From Acidimicrobiia bacterium UBA5794 (GTDB taxonomy: Bacteria > Actinomycetota > Acidimicrobiia > Spongiisociales > UBA5794), in assembly GCA_002418265.1 (NCBI GenBank), contig DIDS01000020.1, forward strand, positions 1 to 60,033: a stretch of 60,033 bases of DNA, written 5' to 3'. The number at the start of each line of letters is the position of its first letter. Position 1 is the first letter of the stretch. The translations under genes and the position numbers were made by a program. Below are positions 50,452-59,160 of this stretch, piece by piece. The notes under the pieces are model-generated. The model made no database searches, was not told the DNA's origin, and was given only the letters and a program-made list of their open reading frames with translations.

Positions 50452-51257
50452 CGTGGGGTCGATATCCGACGTTCGTACCACTGCAACACGATACTCAACG
50501 AGACCGTCAACAGCAGATAAAAGGCCGTAAGGATCAGATAGCCAGCCATGAACTGGAATGATTGACCGGTCCACAGCTTCGTCATCTGCGTCAGCTCCCG
50601 CACTGCCAGAATCGACACGAGTGACGAGTCCTTCAGCAGAGCGATCAGGTCGTTTCCAAGCGCTGGCATGATGTTCTTGATCGCTTGGGGCCACACGATG
50701 AGTCGGAACACCTGGAGCTTCGTGAGCCCCATCGACATTCCGGCTTCGCGCTGCCCTGAACCAATGGATTCGACACCAGCCCGGAGTACCTCCGCAATGA
50801 AAGCCGCGTACACGATCCCGACGGCGACCGTCGCCTTGACGGCCGGGGTGTTGATGCCGGTACGCGAAGGGATCCCGAGGGCACCCGTGAGCTCTGGCCA
50901 CGCAACCAATCCCACGAAGATGATCGTCACCAGCACCGGGATGCCACGAATGAGTTCGATGTAGAAGATGGCAAGGTTCTTCAAGACGACGTTTTTGGAC
51001 ATCCGTCCGAGCGCGACGAGCAACCCGACCACCATGGCGAAGACAAATCCTCCAAGGGTGACGATCACCGTCAGGGAAAGGCCGTCCTTGATGAAGTCGA
51101 ATCCCGACTTCCAGGTGTCATCTGTCAGGATCTTGAACAGCGGAAACGCGATGACCGCGACGATCCCGAGGAACCACCACGGGAAACCCGACCATTCGTA
51201 CCGAACCTGGGCCCCTGGTGGGGTTGGGTCTGTGCCGATGGTCTTGGGAAGCGTCAT
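50448..51257 (-). CDS. Amino-acid ABC transporter permease (HisM/GlnP type)
   Basis: The 269-residue membrane protein has the His/Glu/Gln permease features IELIRGIPVLVTIIFVGLV and the EAA loop VESIGSGQREAGMSMGLTKL, with several membrane segments. It should import a polar amino acid together with the binding protein encoded upstream (51355-52128). No ATPase gene lies in this cluster, so the subunit must come from elsewhere. A 14-bp-stem hairpin lies between it and the binding-protein gene. Confidence 0.92.
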   Translation of the reverse strand: MTLPKTIGTDPTPPGAQVRYEWSGFPWWFLGIVAVIAFPLFKILTDDTWKSGFDFIKDGLSLTVIVTLGGFVFAMVVGLLVALGRMSKNVVLKNLAIFYIELIRGIPVLVTIIFVGLVAWPELTGALGIPSRTGINTPAVKATVAVGIVYAAFIAEVLRAGVESIGSGQREAGMSMGLTKLQVFRLIVWPQAIKNIMPALGNDLIALLKDSSLVSILAVRELTQMTKLWTGQSFQFMAGYLILTAFYLLLTVSLSIVLQWYERRISTPR

Positions 51258-51302
51258 GAAATTCTTTCGGTGGTGGACTGCAACATACAGTTTGTGGCGA
51301 AC

Positions 51303-51333
51303 GAAAGGGCTGGACGCGTCGTCCAGCCCTTTC
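51303..51333 (-). promoter_or_regulatory. Intercistronic hairpin between binding-protein and permease genes
   Basis: GAAAGGGCTGGACG (51303-51316) pairs perfectly with CGTCCAGCCCTTTC (51320-51333) across a 3-nt loop. No U-run follows in the direction of transcription. Such hairpins commonly protect the upstream binding-protein mRNA or attenuate the permease. Confidence 0.75.
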
Positions 51334-51354
51334 GCATCATCATGGGTGGGCTGC

Positions 51355-52128
51355 TCAGCCGTTAAAGTCGATGAACCACTTCTTGATCAGCGTGTCAAGC
51401 GTGCCGTCTGCTTCCATGTCCTTGAGAGCCTTGTTCACGGGCTCAATCAGGTCGGAGTCCTTCGGGTAGATGAATCCAAGTGGATCCGACTGAAGGTCAT
51501 CGGCAAGGAGCTTTGTTGCGTCGGCGTTGGCACCGACATAGCCCTGACCGGCGACATCGTCGATGATCACCGCATCGACATCGCCCTGGATGAGAGCCTC
51601 GACGGCAACACCGAACTGCTCATAGGCGTCGATGCGACTGTCGCCAACCAGGTCCACACCGAGTTCATAGTTGGTTGTGCCAACCTGGGTTCCAAGCCGG
51701 TAGTCGCCAGCGATGAATTCGTCCGCGGTTGTGAAGCGATCCTCGTCTGAACGCACCATCAAGCGCTGAATCGTCGTCATGTACGGGTCGGAAAACGCGA
51801 CGACTTCTTTACGCTCATCAGTGATGGAGATCCCGTCGGCGGCGGTGTCGTACACACCCTCCCCGGTCTCCTGGATCACTGCTGGCCAACCTGCCTCAAC
51901 GAACTCCGCTGTGCACTTGAGTCGCGAGCAGATCTCCCGCCAGATGTCGTAGTCGAAACCCTCGGCCGTCCCTGTGTCTTCATTGATGAAGTTGAACGGT
52001 GTGTAGGCGTTCTCAACGCCGACCGTGACCGTGCGACCTTCGAGGTCTGCCGTGTCGTCACTGCCGCACGCTGTGGCAACCATGGCCACGGCGAGCGCAA
52101 TCACAAAAAGCTGGAGTGCCTTCTTCAT
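51355..52128 (-). CDS. Amino-acid ABC transporter substrate-binding lipoprotein
   Basis: The 257-residue protein starts MKKALQLFVIALAVAMVATA followed by CGSDD, a lipoprotein signal peptide. The SBP family 3 core follows: TVGVENAYTPFNFINEDTGT, GFDYDIWREICSRLKCTAEF, AADGISITDERKEVVAFSDP. ATG 52128 is preferred over 52137 because AAAGGG lies 9 nt before it. It is the first gene of the transporter operon and divergent from pyk. The ligand is a polar amino acid by family. Confidence 0.93.
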   Translation of the reverse strand: MKKALQLFVIALAVAMVATACGSDDTADLEGRTVTVGVENAYTPFNFINEDTGTAEGFDYDIWREICSRLKCTAEFVEAGWPAVIQETGEGVYDTAADGISITDERKEVVAFSDPYMTTIQRLMVRSDEDRFTTADEFIAGDYRLGTQVGTTNYELGVDLVGDSRIDAYEQFGVAVEALIQGDVDAVIIDDVAGQGYVGANADATKLLADDLQSDPLGFIYPKDSDLIEPVNKALKDMEADGTLDTLIKKWFIDFNG

Positions 52129-52262
52129 TGTTGTCATCCCTTTGTTGATTGTGCGCTTGACGCGCGCCCCTACGCTAATCGTTTGCCGCGCTCGGTGGGA
52201 ATTTCGCGGCGTCGAATCACACCTCGGGCGTTGCCATGGTGCAGAGTCCTAATGTGCAACTG

Positions 52263-53699
52263 ATGAGGCGCAAGACCAAGATCATCGTAACTTTGGGGCC
52301 TGCAACGGACTCCGAACACGTCATCGCTGGGCTCATGGACAGCGGAATGGACGTTGCACGGATCAACTTCTCCCACGGAACACAGGCTGATCATGCACGC
52401 CGCGTGGGCATTGTGCGCAAGGTTGCAGCCGATCTGAACCGTCCCATTGCGATCATGCAGGACATACAGGGGCCCAAGATCCGTGTCGGCACATTTCCCG
52501 GAGGGAGTGTCGAACTCGAGGATGGGGCAACGGTGCGAGTCGTCCCGGGAGAAGCGATCGGCAGCCCCCACGAGGTACACGTCGCGTATCTTGACCAGGT
52601 GGAAATGTCCGTCGGTGGTGTGATCCTTCTCTCGGACGGGCTCATCTCCCTCACCGCAACCGACGTTGCTTCGGACTGCATCACGGCGACGGTGACGGTT
52701 GGCGGCATCCTCCACGACCACAAAGGCGCAGCGTTTCCGGGAGCGAGGACGACCATCCCGATCGTCACCGACAAGGATATCGAGGACCTCGAATTCGGAG
52801 CCACACTCGGTCTCGATGCGGTGGCAGCGTCGTTCGTCACCACAGGTGCTGATCTCCGCTCGGTCAGGGAAGTCGCGGGTGATGTGGCGCTTATCGCCAA
52901 GATCGAGACAGCCGTTGGATACATGAATCTCGACGACATCCTCTCCGAATGTACCGGAGCGATGGTGGCGCGCGGTGATCTCGGTGTGGAGCTGTCGATC
53001 CAGTCGGTTCCACGCGCCCAGATCGAGATCTTGAAGCGCACCAACGCTGCAGGGAAGATCTCGATCACCGCCACGGAAATGCTCGAGTCCATGATCCACA
53101 GTCCACGTCCGACGCGAGCTGAGGTGACTGATGTGTACCGTTCGGTTCTTGATGGAACGGACGCGGTGATGCTCTCCGCAGAAACAGCCATTGGCGAGTA
53201 TCCAACACGAGCGGTCAGGCTGATGTCCGACATCGTTCGAGAGGCAGAATCCTCCGACGACTACGGTCGTGCTTCTGGCTTGTCGAACATTTCCGAGGGC
53301 GCTGTTTTCGCTTCCGCGATTGCCGAGGCTGCGGTCGACACCGCCGACCGACTCGGTCTCGAGTCGATCATCGCGTTCACCGAGTCCGGGACCACCGCGC
53401 GGCTCCTGTCGAAGTACCGGCCAAAGGCAAACATCTATGGATTCACCCCGATCGAATCGACCTACCGACACATGGCGATGCTCAGTGGCGTTACGCCCAT
53501 CATGCTCGAAAGGGTGTCGTCAACGGATGAGATGATTGCCCACGCTGAAGCAGAGCTCGTCAAGCAAGGAGTCGCTGCCAAAGGCGACGGTGTTGTCATG
53601 GTCGCAGGGGTCCCACCCAATCAGTCGTCGTCGACGAACCTGATGAAACTTCACGTGGTTGGATCTGGTGACGTCCTGCACCCGGACGCCCACGTGTGA
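52263..53699 (+). CDS. pyk: Pyruvate kinase
   Basis: The enzyme makes ATP and pyruvate from PEP. The 478-residue protein has KTKIIVTLGPATDSEHVIAG, MDVARINFSHGTQADHARR, MQDIQGPKIRVG, the catalytic Lys in VALIAKIETAVGYMNLDDIL, MVARGDLGVELSIQSVPRAQ and VMLSAETAIGEYPTRAV. TAATGT lies 7 nt before the ATG at 52263 with no Shine-Dalgarno, suggesting leaderless transcription; GTG 52236 would add nine residues upstream. Confidence 0.95.
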   Translation: MRRKTKIIVTLGPATDSEHVIAGLMDSGMDVARINFSHGTQADHARRVGIVRKVAADLNRPIAIMQDIQGPKIRVGTFPGGSVELEDGATVRVVPGEAIGSPHEVHVAYLDQVEMSVGGVILLSDGLISLTATDVASDCITATVTVGGILHDHKGAAFPGARTTIPIVTDKDIEDLEFGATLGLDAVAASFVTTGADLRSVREVAGDVALIAKIETAVGYMNLDDILSECTGAMVARGDLGVELSIQSVPRAQIEILKRTNAAGKISITATEMLESMIHSPRPTRAEVTDVYRSVLDGTDAVMLSAETAIGEYPTRAVRLMSDIVREAESSDDYGRASGLSNISEGAVFASAIAEAAVDTADRLGLESIIAFTESGTTARLLSKYRPKANIYGFTPIESTYRHMAMLSGVTPIMLERVSSTDEMIAHAEAELVKQGVAAKGDGVVMVAGVPPNQSSSTNLMKLHVVGSGDVLHPDAHV

Positions 53700-53754
53700 C
53701 CGACTGTTTGTGGACCGACCACTAGCATCTCTTCACGATCACAACGGAGGAACT

Positions 53755-54069
53755 GTGGGACAACGGATCGAAGTCGACTCGACAACGCTGATTGACGACA
53801 CGGCCGTGTTTTCCACGAACCGCAGCCTCACTGGCACGGACGGCGAAGGGTTCACCTCACGTGAGGAAGCGTCATCGTCAGATACCTTCCCTGCCAGGCT
53901 GGCGTCGGAGCTGTTCGAGGCGGATGATGCCCTGACGCGGGTGTACGTCGATCAGAATGTTCTGGTCGTGGCTCGGAGCGCCGCTTGGGACGACACGTCG
54001 ACTACGGCAACCGAACGACTCATTGAGGACTTCTTCCTGTTCTATCCCGAGGAACCTGCCGGATCGTGA
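53755..54069 (+). CDS. Nfu N-terminal-domain-like protein
   Basis: The 104-residue protein resembles the Nfu_N domain (PF08712 type): RIEVDSTTLIDDTAVFSTN, FPARLASELFEADDALTRVY, VDQNVLVVARSAAWDDTSTT. In many bacteria this domain is fused to a NifU-C domain; here it is alone, and a NifU-C protein is encoded at 20759-21061. It has no Cys and would not bind a cluster itself. GGAGG precedes the GTG at 53755. The assignment is by motif resemblance only. Confidence 0.7.
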   Translation: MGQRIEVDSTTLIDDTAVFSTNRSLTGTDGEGFTSREEASSSDTFPARLASELFEADDALTRVYVDQNVLVVARSAAWDDTSTTATERLIEDFFLFYPEEPAGS

Positions 54070-54100
54070 ACCCTGCGGTTCGAGGCTAAGAAGTCACTGA

Positions 54101-56086
54101 CTATTCCTGGAACACGCCGACGGTGAGCTTGACCGTCGACCCGATGGGAACCCATTCGCCCGGAGCAGGGTCCTGGGTCAGCACGATGTTGTCCTTGTCA
54201 GGATCGTCAACAAAGCCTGTGTTCTTGGCAGCGAAGAGACCGAGCTCGTCAAGGACACCAAGGGCTTCCTCCCACGTCTTGTTCGTCAACGAAGGAAGTT
54301 GAACCGGGCACTTCACCGGTTCACCCGTGACCTCACACGGATGGACGGTATAGAGCTCGGACAGTGGCCGGTAGCGCCACACGAGATGCATGTCGGTCTC
54401 TTGGGAACCATCGGGATGCGTCACAAGCCTGTCAACGCGAACAAGGAACCCGTTTGAGCCAGAACGTTCCTTGCGCCGCTCACCCGGGGCGATCTCGTCG
54501 AGTTTGTCAGCGACGAGCTCCTCCTCAAACTCCACGACAGCTTCTTTCTCGTGGGTGACGTCGGTGCACTCCAACCCACCATTGTCTCCGTACATGCGCA
54601 CGGTGATCGACTTGTCGGTGTACGCCGTCTTGATGATCACAGGGGAGTTCGTGTTGTTTCGAAAGACAACGTCGGGGCCGGGCCAACCAAGGGTCGCCTC
54701 TCGACCCATCGGGTACCGGTCGAAGTACAGCGAGTGGGGTTGGTGCTCGACATCCTCCAGACACGAGAAGAACACAGCGTTGAAGAAGGTGGTTCCGAAC
54801 TGGCTCACGCCACCACCGATGTTCGCAGGATGGTCGCAACAATATGGGACCCCGTTGATGATCGCGCCGTCAGCGACATAGCCCTTTGCTTCGGTTCGCG
54901 GCCCGGCGTAGTCGTTGATCGACCATTTTTCGCCCGGTTGGACGATGGCGCCATCGACCGCGTCGGCCAATGTATGGATGTTGATGACACGGGGCTGGCC
55001 CGCGGGATGATAGGTCGTGAACCCACCCAGCGGCTTGAGGTTTGTGAGCGCCTGTGCTTCGGCAGTCGTCAGATCGGGCTCGGCGCCCACGACAAGCGGG
55101 AACTCGCCTGTCCCTGAACCGAGCGCGGCCTTCTTCATTGACTCCATCAGCCCCTCAACGTCGAGGAGCGTGCCGGATCGGCCCGCAATGACCGAGATTT
55201 CATCCGTCTCAAAGTTCACATCCACCTGGGCGTTCACCGGCGGGATTTCGTACTCGCTCTTGCGGGGTTCAAGGATCTTGAGGACGGTTGCAGCGTCAAA
55301 CCGGGTGATCATCTCGGTGCCATCCTCAGAGACTTCTGCCACGGCCGCGGAAGCAAGCTGTTCAGGGGTGAAGGTGACTCGAAATCCGACCTCACTCGAA
55401 ATGAGTTCGATTGGATCGTCGATCATCTCAGCTATTTCGGCCGCAGCGGCATCGATCTGTTCGTTCGTGAGTATCGGATCGATCACGACAACGGGAACCA
55501 CCACGCCGGACTTGTCGAGTCGTGACATCTCACGTTCGACCTGGGTTCGAGCGAACGTTCGGTCGATGCCTTGCCCCGTCCGCGGATACTGTGGCGTCAC
55601 AACTCCCGCCTCGACGGTTACCGCACCTTCGAACGCGGGATCGGCGACGGCAACGTCTTCCCAGGCGGTGAATACGTCGTCAATTGCCTGGTCATCAAAC
55701 GTAATGGCAAGCGGAATGTCTTCCTTCTTTGAGAACGAGATGATCCAAGCAGCAAAGCGTGCGATGGGGCCACCCGTCTTACGGGCGGTGCTTGCTGCTT
55801 TGACGGCAGACGCCACATCGGCTTCGAGTCCGATCTCGACGGGACTGAGCTTGAAGGTCGCATCGTTGACCTTGAACACACCCGTCGAAGCACGCAGGTC
55901 ACCCTCGTACCGTTCGACAACCACAGTGGCGTCCGCCGTGTTCAGGCCACCTACGTCAACACCGGCAACCGTGACGTTGCGAGCGATCGCATCATCAGAG
56001 GTGGCGCGATCAACGAGGTAGATGCCAAGCGGGAGCAGCAGAATCGCGATCGGAACCGTTATGAATAGGACTCTGCGGTGCTTCAT
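54101..56086 (-). CDS. Membrane-anchored VanW/PASTA protein, copy 1
   Basis: The 661-residue protein has an N-terminal membrane segment (VLFITVPIAILLLPLGIYLV), two repeats resembling peptidoglycan-binding domain PG_binding_4, a VanW domain around residues 385-510 (NIGGGVSQFGTTFFNAVFFS, RYPMGREATLGWPGPDVVFR), and a C-terminal PASTA-like domain (DELGLFAAKNTGFVDDPDKD). A role in the cell wall is likely; VanW function is not known precisely. The downstream-transcribed paralogue pattern with 56164-58230 shows a tandem duplication. Confidence 0.9.
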   Translation of the reverse strand: MKHRRVLFITVPIAILLLPLGIYLVDRATSDDAIARNVTVAGVDVGGLNTADATVVVERYEGDLRASTGVFKVNDATFKLSPVEIGLEADVASAVKAASTARKTGGPIARFAAWIISFSKKEDIPLAITFDDQAIDDVFTAWEDVAVADPAFEGAVTVEAGVVTPQYPRTGQGIDRTFARTQVEREMSRLDKSGVVVPVVVIDPILTNEQIDAAAAEIAEMIDDPIELISSEVGFRVTFTPEQLASAAVAEVSEDGTEMITRFDAATVLKILEPRKSEYEIPPVNAQVDVNFETDEISVIAGRSGTLLDVEGLMESMKKAALGSGTGEFPLVVGAEPDLTTAEAQALTNLKPLGGFTTYHPAGQPRVINIHTLADAVDGAIVQPGEKWSINDYAGPRTEAKGYVADGAIINGVPYCCDHPANIGGGVSQFGTTFFNAVFFSCLEDVEHQPHSLYFDRYPMGREATLGWPGPDVVFRNNTNSPVIIKTAYTDKSITVRMYGDNGGLECTDVTHEKEAVVEFEEELVADKLDEIAPGERRKERSGSNGFLVRVDRLVTHPDGSQETDMHLVWRYRPLSELYTVHPCEVTGEPVKCPVQLPSLTNKTWEEALGVLDELGLFAAKNTGFVDDPDKDNIVLTQDPAPGEWVPIGSTVKLTVGVFQE

Positions 56087-56163
56087 TCGTGGTTTCGATG
56101 GGTTGTATTGTCGACGCGGCGAGTGTAGGAACGGGGCCAGACAACTCGTGGCATCTCAGCGGA

Positions 56164-58230
56164 TCAGGGAGAAGGTGGGGGGGCGATCGGGGTGTTGTCG
56201 ACGTTGATCGTGACCGGTGTGCCAGGTTTGGGATAGCCACCGGTATTGGACTGACTGACGACCCGGTCGGGTGCACCTGGATCATCGACATAGACGACGG
56301 TCACCGCGTATCCAGCAGCTCCGATCGCTGCCCTGGCTGCAGCCTCGGACATGCCAACCACGTTCGGGACTGGATCCGGACACTCTCCACTCCCCCCGAC
56401 TCGTGGATCGCACGGATGCAGCAGGATGACGTTCTTCTCGCCGCGGTAACGCCAATAGAACGGCTCTCGGTCAACCTCATTGCCCTGTGCGTCGTAGAAA
56501 ACTCTCGTGACCGTAACGGCCCAGCCTCCGGAGCCCTTCGATTTGACCTTCTCCTCTCCGGGGGCAACAAACACTTCTGGATCGGTTTGGTATGACACCT
56601 GGGGACTGGTGTATCCGGAGCGTTCCGAGCGTTCGGATGCACAGGTCATGCCGCCATTGTTTCCAAAGAACGTGACGGTGATTGATCGCTTCGTGTGGCT
56701 CGTCTTGATGATGACGGGTGCTTCCGTGTTGTTGCGGAACACCACATCGGGCTTGGGATATCCAAGCGTCGCCTCTCGACCCTCGGGATACTTGGAGAAG
56801 TAGATGCTGTGTGGCTGGTGTTCGACGTCCTCGTAGCAGCCGAAGAAGATCGCGTTGAAGATGGTGGTTCCGAATTGACTGACGCCACCTCCGATATTGA
56901 CAGCGTCGTCCTCGCAGGAAAGCTCGCCACTTACGATTGCACAGTCGTACTTGTATCCCTTCTCAAGGGTTCTGCGTCCGACCACTTCGTTGACCGAGAA
57001 CAACTCGCCCGGCATGACCATGTAGCCGTCAATCGTGTCAGCCATGAGATCGATGTTGTGGGAGCGGTTTGTTCCCGGTTTGTAGGTCGTGAACTCTGAC
57101 ACCTCATAGAGCTCGCCGTATGCGAGGGCGTCTTCAGTGGAAAACTCCGGTTCGATGGTGTGCTGAAGCACAAGCTCGCCGGTTCCGTCGCCAAGTGCGG
57201 CTGCTTGGACCGCTTCAACGACGAGGTTGACATCAAGGCTTGTTCCCATCTTGGACGGAACCAGCGTGATGACATCGTTTTCCGGTAGACCTTCGACGCC
57301 TTCTTGGGGGCTGTCTGTGATCTTGTAGTTCTCATCCCAATCTTCGAAATCGTCGACCTCGATGATGTCCCAGTAGGCATCGGCAGGATCGACCTCAAGG
57401 TTTGCCCTCTGGCTCTCCGCAAGGGGAATGATGACGGCCGGATCGATCGAATAATTGATCGTTGCGGGGGATCCCTTGACAATGTCGACGGAGAGAGCCT
57501 GTGCCATGGTGAGGGGTGTCACCTCGAAGGTGAATCCGTATTCCTCGTTTGTGAGTGTGACCCCACGGTCGATGATCGCTTGAGCACGTACCGCGGCGGC
57601 ATCAAGATCACTGTTGGTGAGCGTTGGCTGGCTATCGACGAGGGGAATCACGATGATGTCGGTCGTGCCGTCCATCACGGCGTCCGAAACCAGTTCTGTG
57701 GCGATGGTGCGATCGATGGCGAGCCCAGAATGCGGATACTCGATGACCGCCTTCTGATTCTTGATCGTCACCGATCCCTCAAACGCTGGGTTGGGGATTG
57801 CCTCGGTTTCCCACTCTGTGAGCTTTTCGGCCAAGAGAACCACGTCGACACTGCCCTCAACCGGCACATCGACGGCTTGGGAAAAAGCCCGAAGCCAACC
57901 GCTCAAACCATCCTTGTTGGCGTTGAGGGCCCGGGTGACCGCAGTGTCCGTATCGAACGATGTACCGATTTCAACCGGATCGAGTGTGAAGTGTTGATCG
58001 TTGACGGACACCGTGATGACGTTTGCTGTTTGGGTGTCTGCGTAATCGTCGGCAACAGCTGCGACTTCGTCGGCGGGAAGGCGAGACACGTCTGTGCCCT
58101 CGATTGATACGTTTCGTGCGGCCTGATCCGAAGCCAAAGCGGTGTCGACGAAGTAGATCGAAAGCGGTAGCAACAACAGCATCACGGGTACCGCGATGAA
58201 CAGTGTGAGTCGTCTTGTGGAGGTGGACAT
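56164..58230 (-). CDS. Membrane-anchored VanW/PASTA protein, copy 2
   Basis: The 688-residue paralogue of the previous gene begins with a membrane segment (LTLFIAVPVMLLLLPLSIYF), followed by two PG_binding_4-like repeats, a VanW domain (NIGGGVSQFGTTIFNAIFFG, KYPEGREATLGYPKPDVVFR) and a C-terminal PASTA-like domain (NVVGMSEAAARAAIGAAGYA) ending in a Pro-rich tail. The ATG at 58230 follows GGGATG-type spacing without a strong ribosome-binding site. Copy 1 lies 77 nt downstream on the same strand. Confidence 0.9.
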   Translation of the reverse strand: MSTSTRRLTLFIAVPVMLLLLPLSIYFVDTALASDQAARNVSIEGTDVSRLPADEVAAVADDYADTQTANVITVSVNDQHFTLDPVEIGTSFDTDTAVTRALNANKDGLSGWLRAFSQAVDVPVEGSVDVVLLAEKLTEWETEAIPNPAFEGSVTIKNQKAVIEYPHSGLAIDRTIATELVSDAVMDGTTDIIVIPLVDSQPTLTNSDLDAAAVRAQAIIDRGVTLTNEEYGFTFEVTPLTMAQALSVDIVKGSPATINYSIDPAVIIPLAESQRANLEVDPADAYWDIIEVDDFEDWDENYKITDSPQEGVEGLPENDVITLVPSKMGTSLDVNLVVEAVQAAALGDGTGELVLQHTIEPEFSTEDALAYGELYEVSEFTTYKPGTNRSHNIDLMADTIDGYMVMPGELFSVNEVVGRRTLEKGYKYDCAIVSGELSCEDDAVNIGGGVSQFGTTIFNAIFFGCYEDVEHQPHSIYFSKYPEGREATLGYPKPDVVFRNNTEAPVIIKTSHTKRSITVTFFGNNGGMTCASERSERSGYTSPQVSYQTDPEVFVAPGEEKVKSKGSGGWAVTVTRVFYDAQGNEVDREPFYWRYRGEKNVILLHPCDPRVGGSGECPDPVPNVVGMSEAAARAAIGAAGYAVTVVYVDDPGAPDRVVSQSNTGGYPKPGTPVTINVDNTPIAPPPSP

Positions 58231-58310
58231 TCGGGCTCCGACATGGGATGTGGCCGTTGGGCGAGTATATGGATGGGCCCCAGATACGAGGTTCATTCCC
58301 GAGGAGTGGT

Positions 58311-59108
58311 ATGTCGCACGCCTTGTCGTACGATGGAGTCGTGGGCATCTTCGATCATCTTGCATCCGGTGGTTCGTTCAACGTCTCGGCAACGCTCTAC
58401 ACCGCATATCTTGAATGTCCCCAGCGGGCCCTCGGCCGGCTCCAGGGGTTCTATGGGAAGCCGTCGATTGCATCGTTCAAGGGACAACTTGCCCACAAGA
58501 TCTTTGCGACACACTTCGACGAGGGCGAGATTCGGGACGAGGATTTCAGTCATGTGTGCCGTGTCGCCGCTGGCACCCATTTCGGAGGCACCATGGGTGA
58601 ACTTCGCATGAGCAAGTCTGGATTTGATGCGATCGTCCTTGAGATCCAAGCGCTCTATGATCGGTTCAAGGCACTGCCGTTCGATGGTTTCCGGGCAACC
58701 GAGATGGAATTCGACCTTGACGCCGGAGGCGGGATCACCGTCCGTGGCAGCATGGACGCGGTGTTTGATTCCGACGACGGGGTACGGATTGTGGACTGGA
58801 AGACCGGTACCCATCTCTCGGACAAGCAGTCCCAGCTTGAGTTCTACGCAATGGTGTGGAAGCTCCTCAACGACGAAATTCCAGCAACTGCTGAGGCAAT
58901 GTCGGTGGCGACGGGGGAGAACGTCCATCTCGAACCGACGGAGGAGTCGGTGCTGGCAACCCAGGCCGACGTCGGTGCAATGATCGAAGATCTTCGCAGA
59001 GCAATGGCTACCGGTACTGATCTTGAACGCAGGGCTGGACCATACTGCGCTTGGTGTCCCCTCCTTGAAGACTGTGCAGAGGGCCGCAAAGCGATTGAGA
59101 TTCTGTAG
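58311..59108 (+). CDS. PD-(D/E)XK nuclease-like protein with Cys cluster (RecB/Cas4-type)
   Basis: The 265-residue protein matches the PF12705-type nuclease fold: Glu in ATEMEFDLDAGGGITVRGSM, the Asp of GSMDAVFDSDDGVRIVDWKT and the D-x-K pair in VDWKTGTH, with QLEFYAMVWKLLND after it. One N-terminal Cys (LECPQRA) and three C-terminal Cys (YCAWCPLLEDC) form the layout that binds a 4Fe-4S cluster in AddB/Cas4. No helicase domain or CRISPR array is nearby, so a stand-alone DNA repair exonuclease is likely. The start may be ATG 58311 (GAGGAG upstream) or a downstream GTG. Confidence 0.85.
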   Translation: MSHALSYDGVVGIFDHLASGGSFNVSATLYTAYLECPQRALGRLQGFYGKPSIASFKGQLAHKIFATHFDEGEIRDEDFSHVCRVAAGTHFGGTMGELRMSKSGFDAIVLEIQALYDRFKALPFDGFRATEMEFDLDAGGGITVRGSMDAVFDSDDGVRIVDWKTGTHLSDKQSQLEFYAMVWKLLNDEIPATAEAMSVATGENVHLEPTEESVLATQADVGAMIEDLRRAMATGTDLERRAGPYCAWCPLLEDCAEGRKAIEIL

Positions 59109-59160
59109 TGATCCACCTTGTTGACTGTCAGAAGGGAACCCATCACGCCATACTCGTTCG

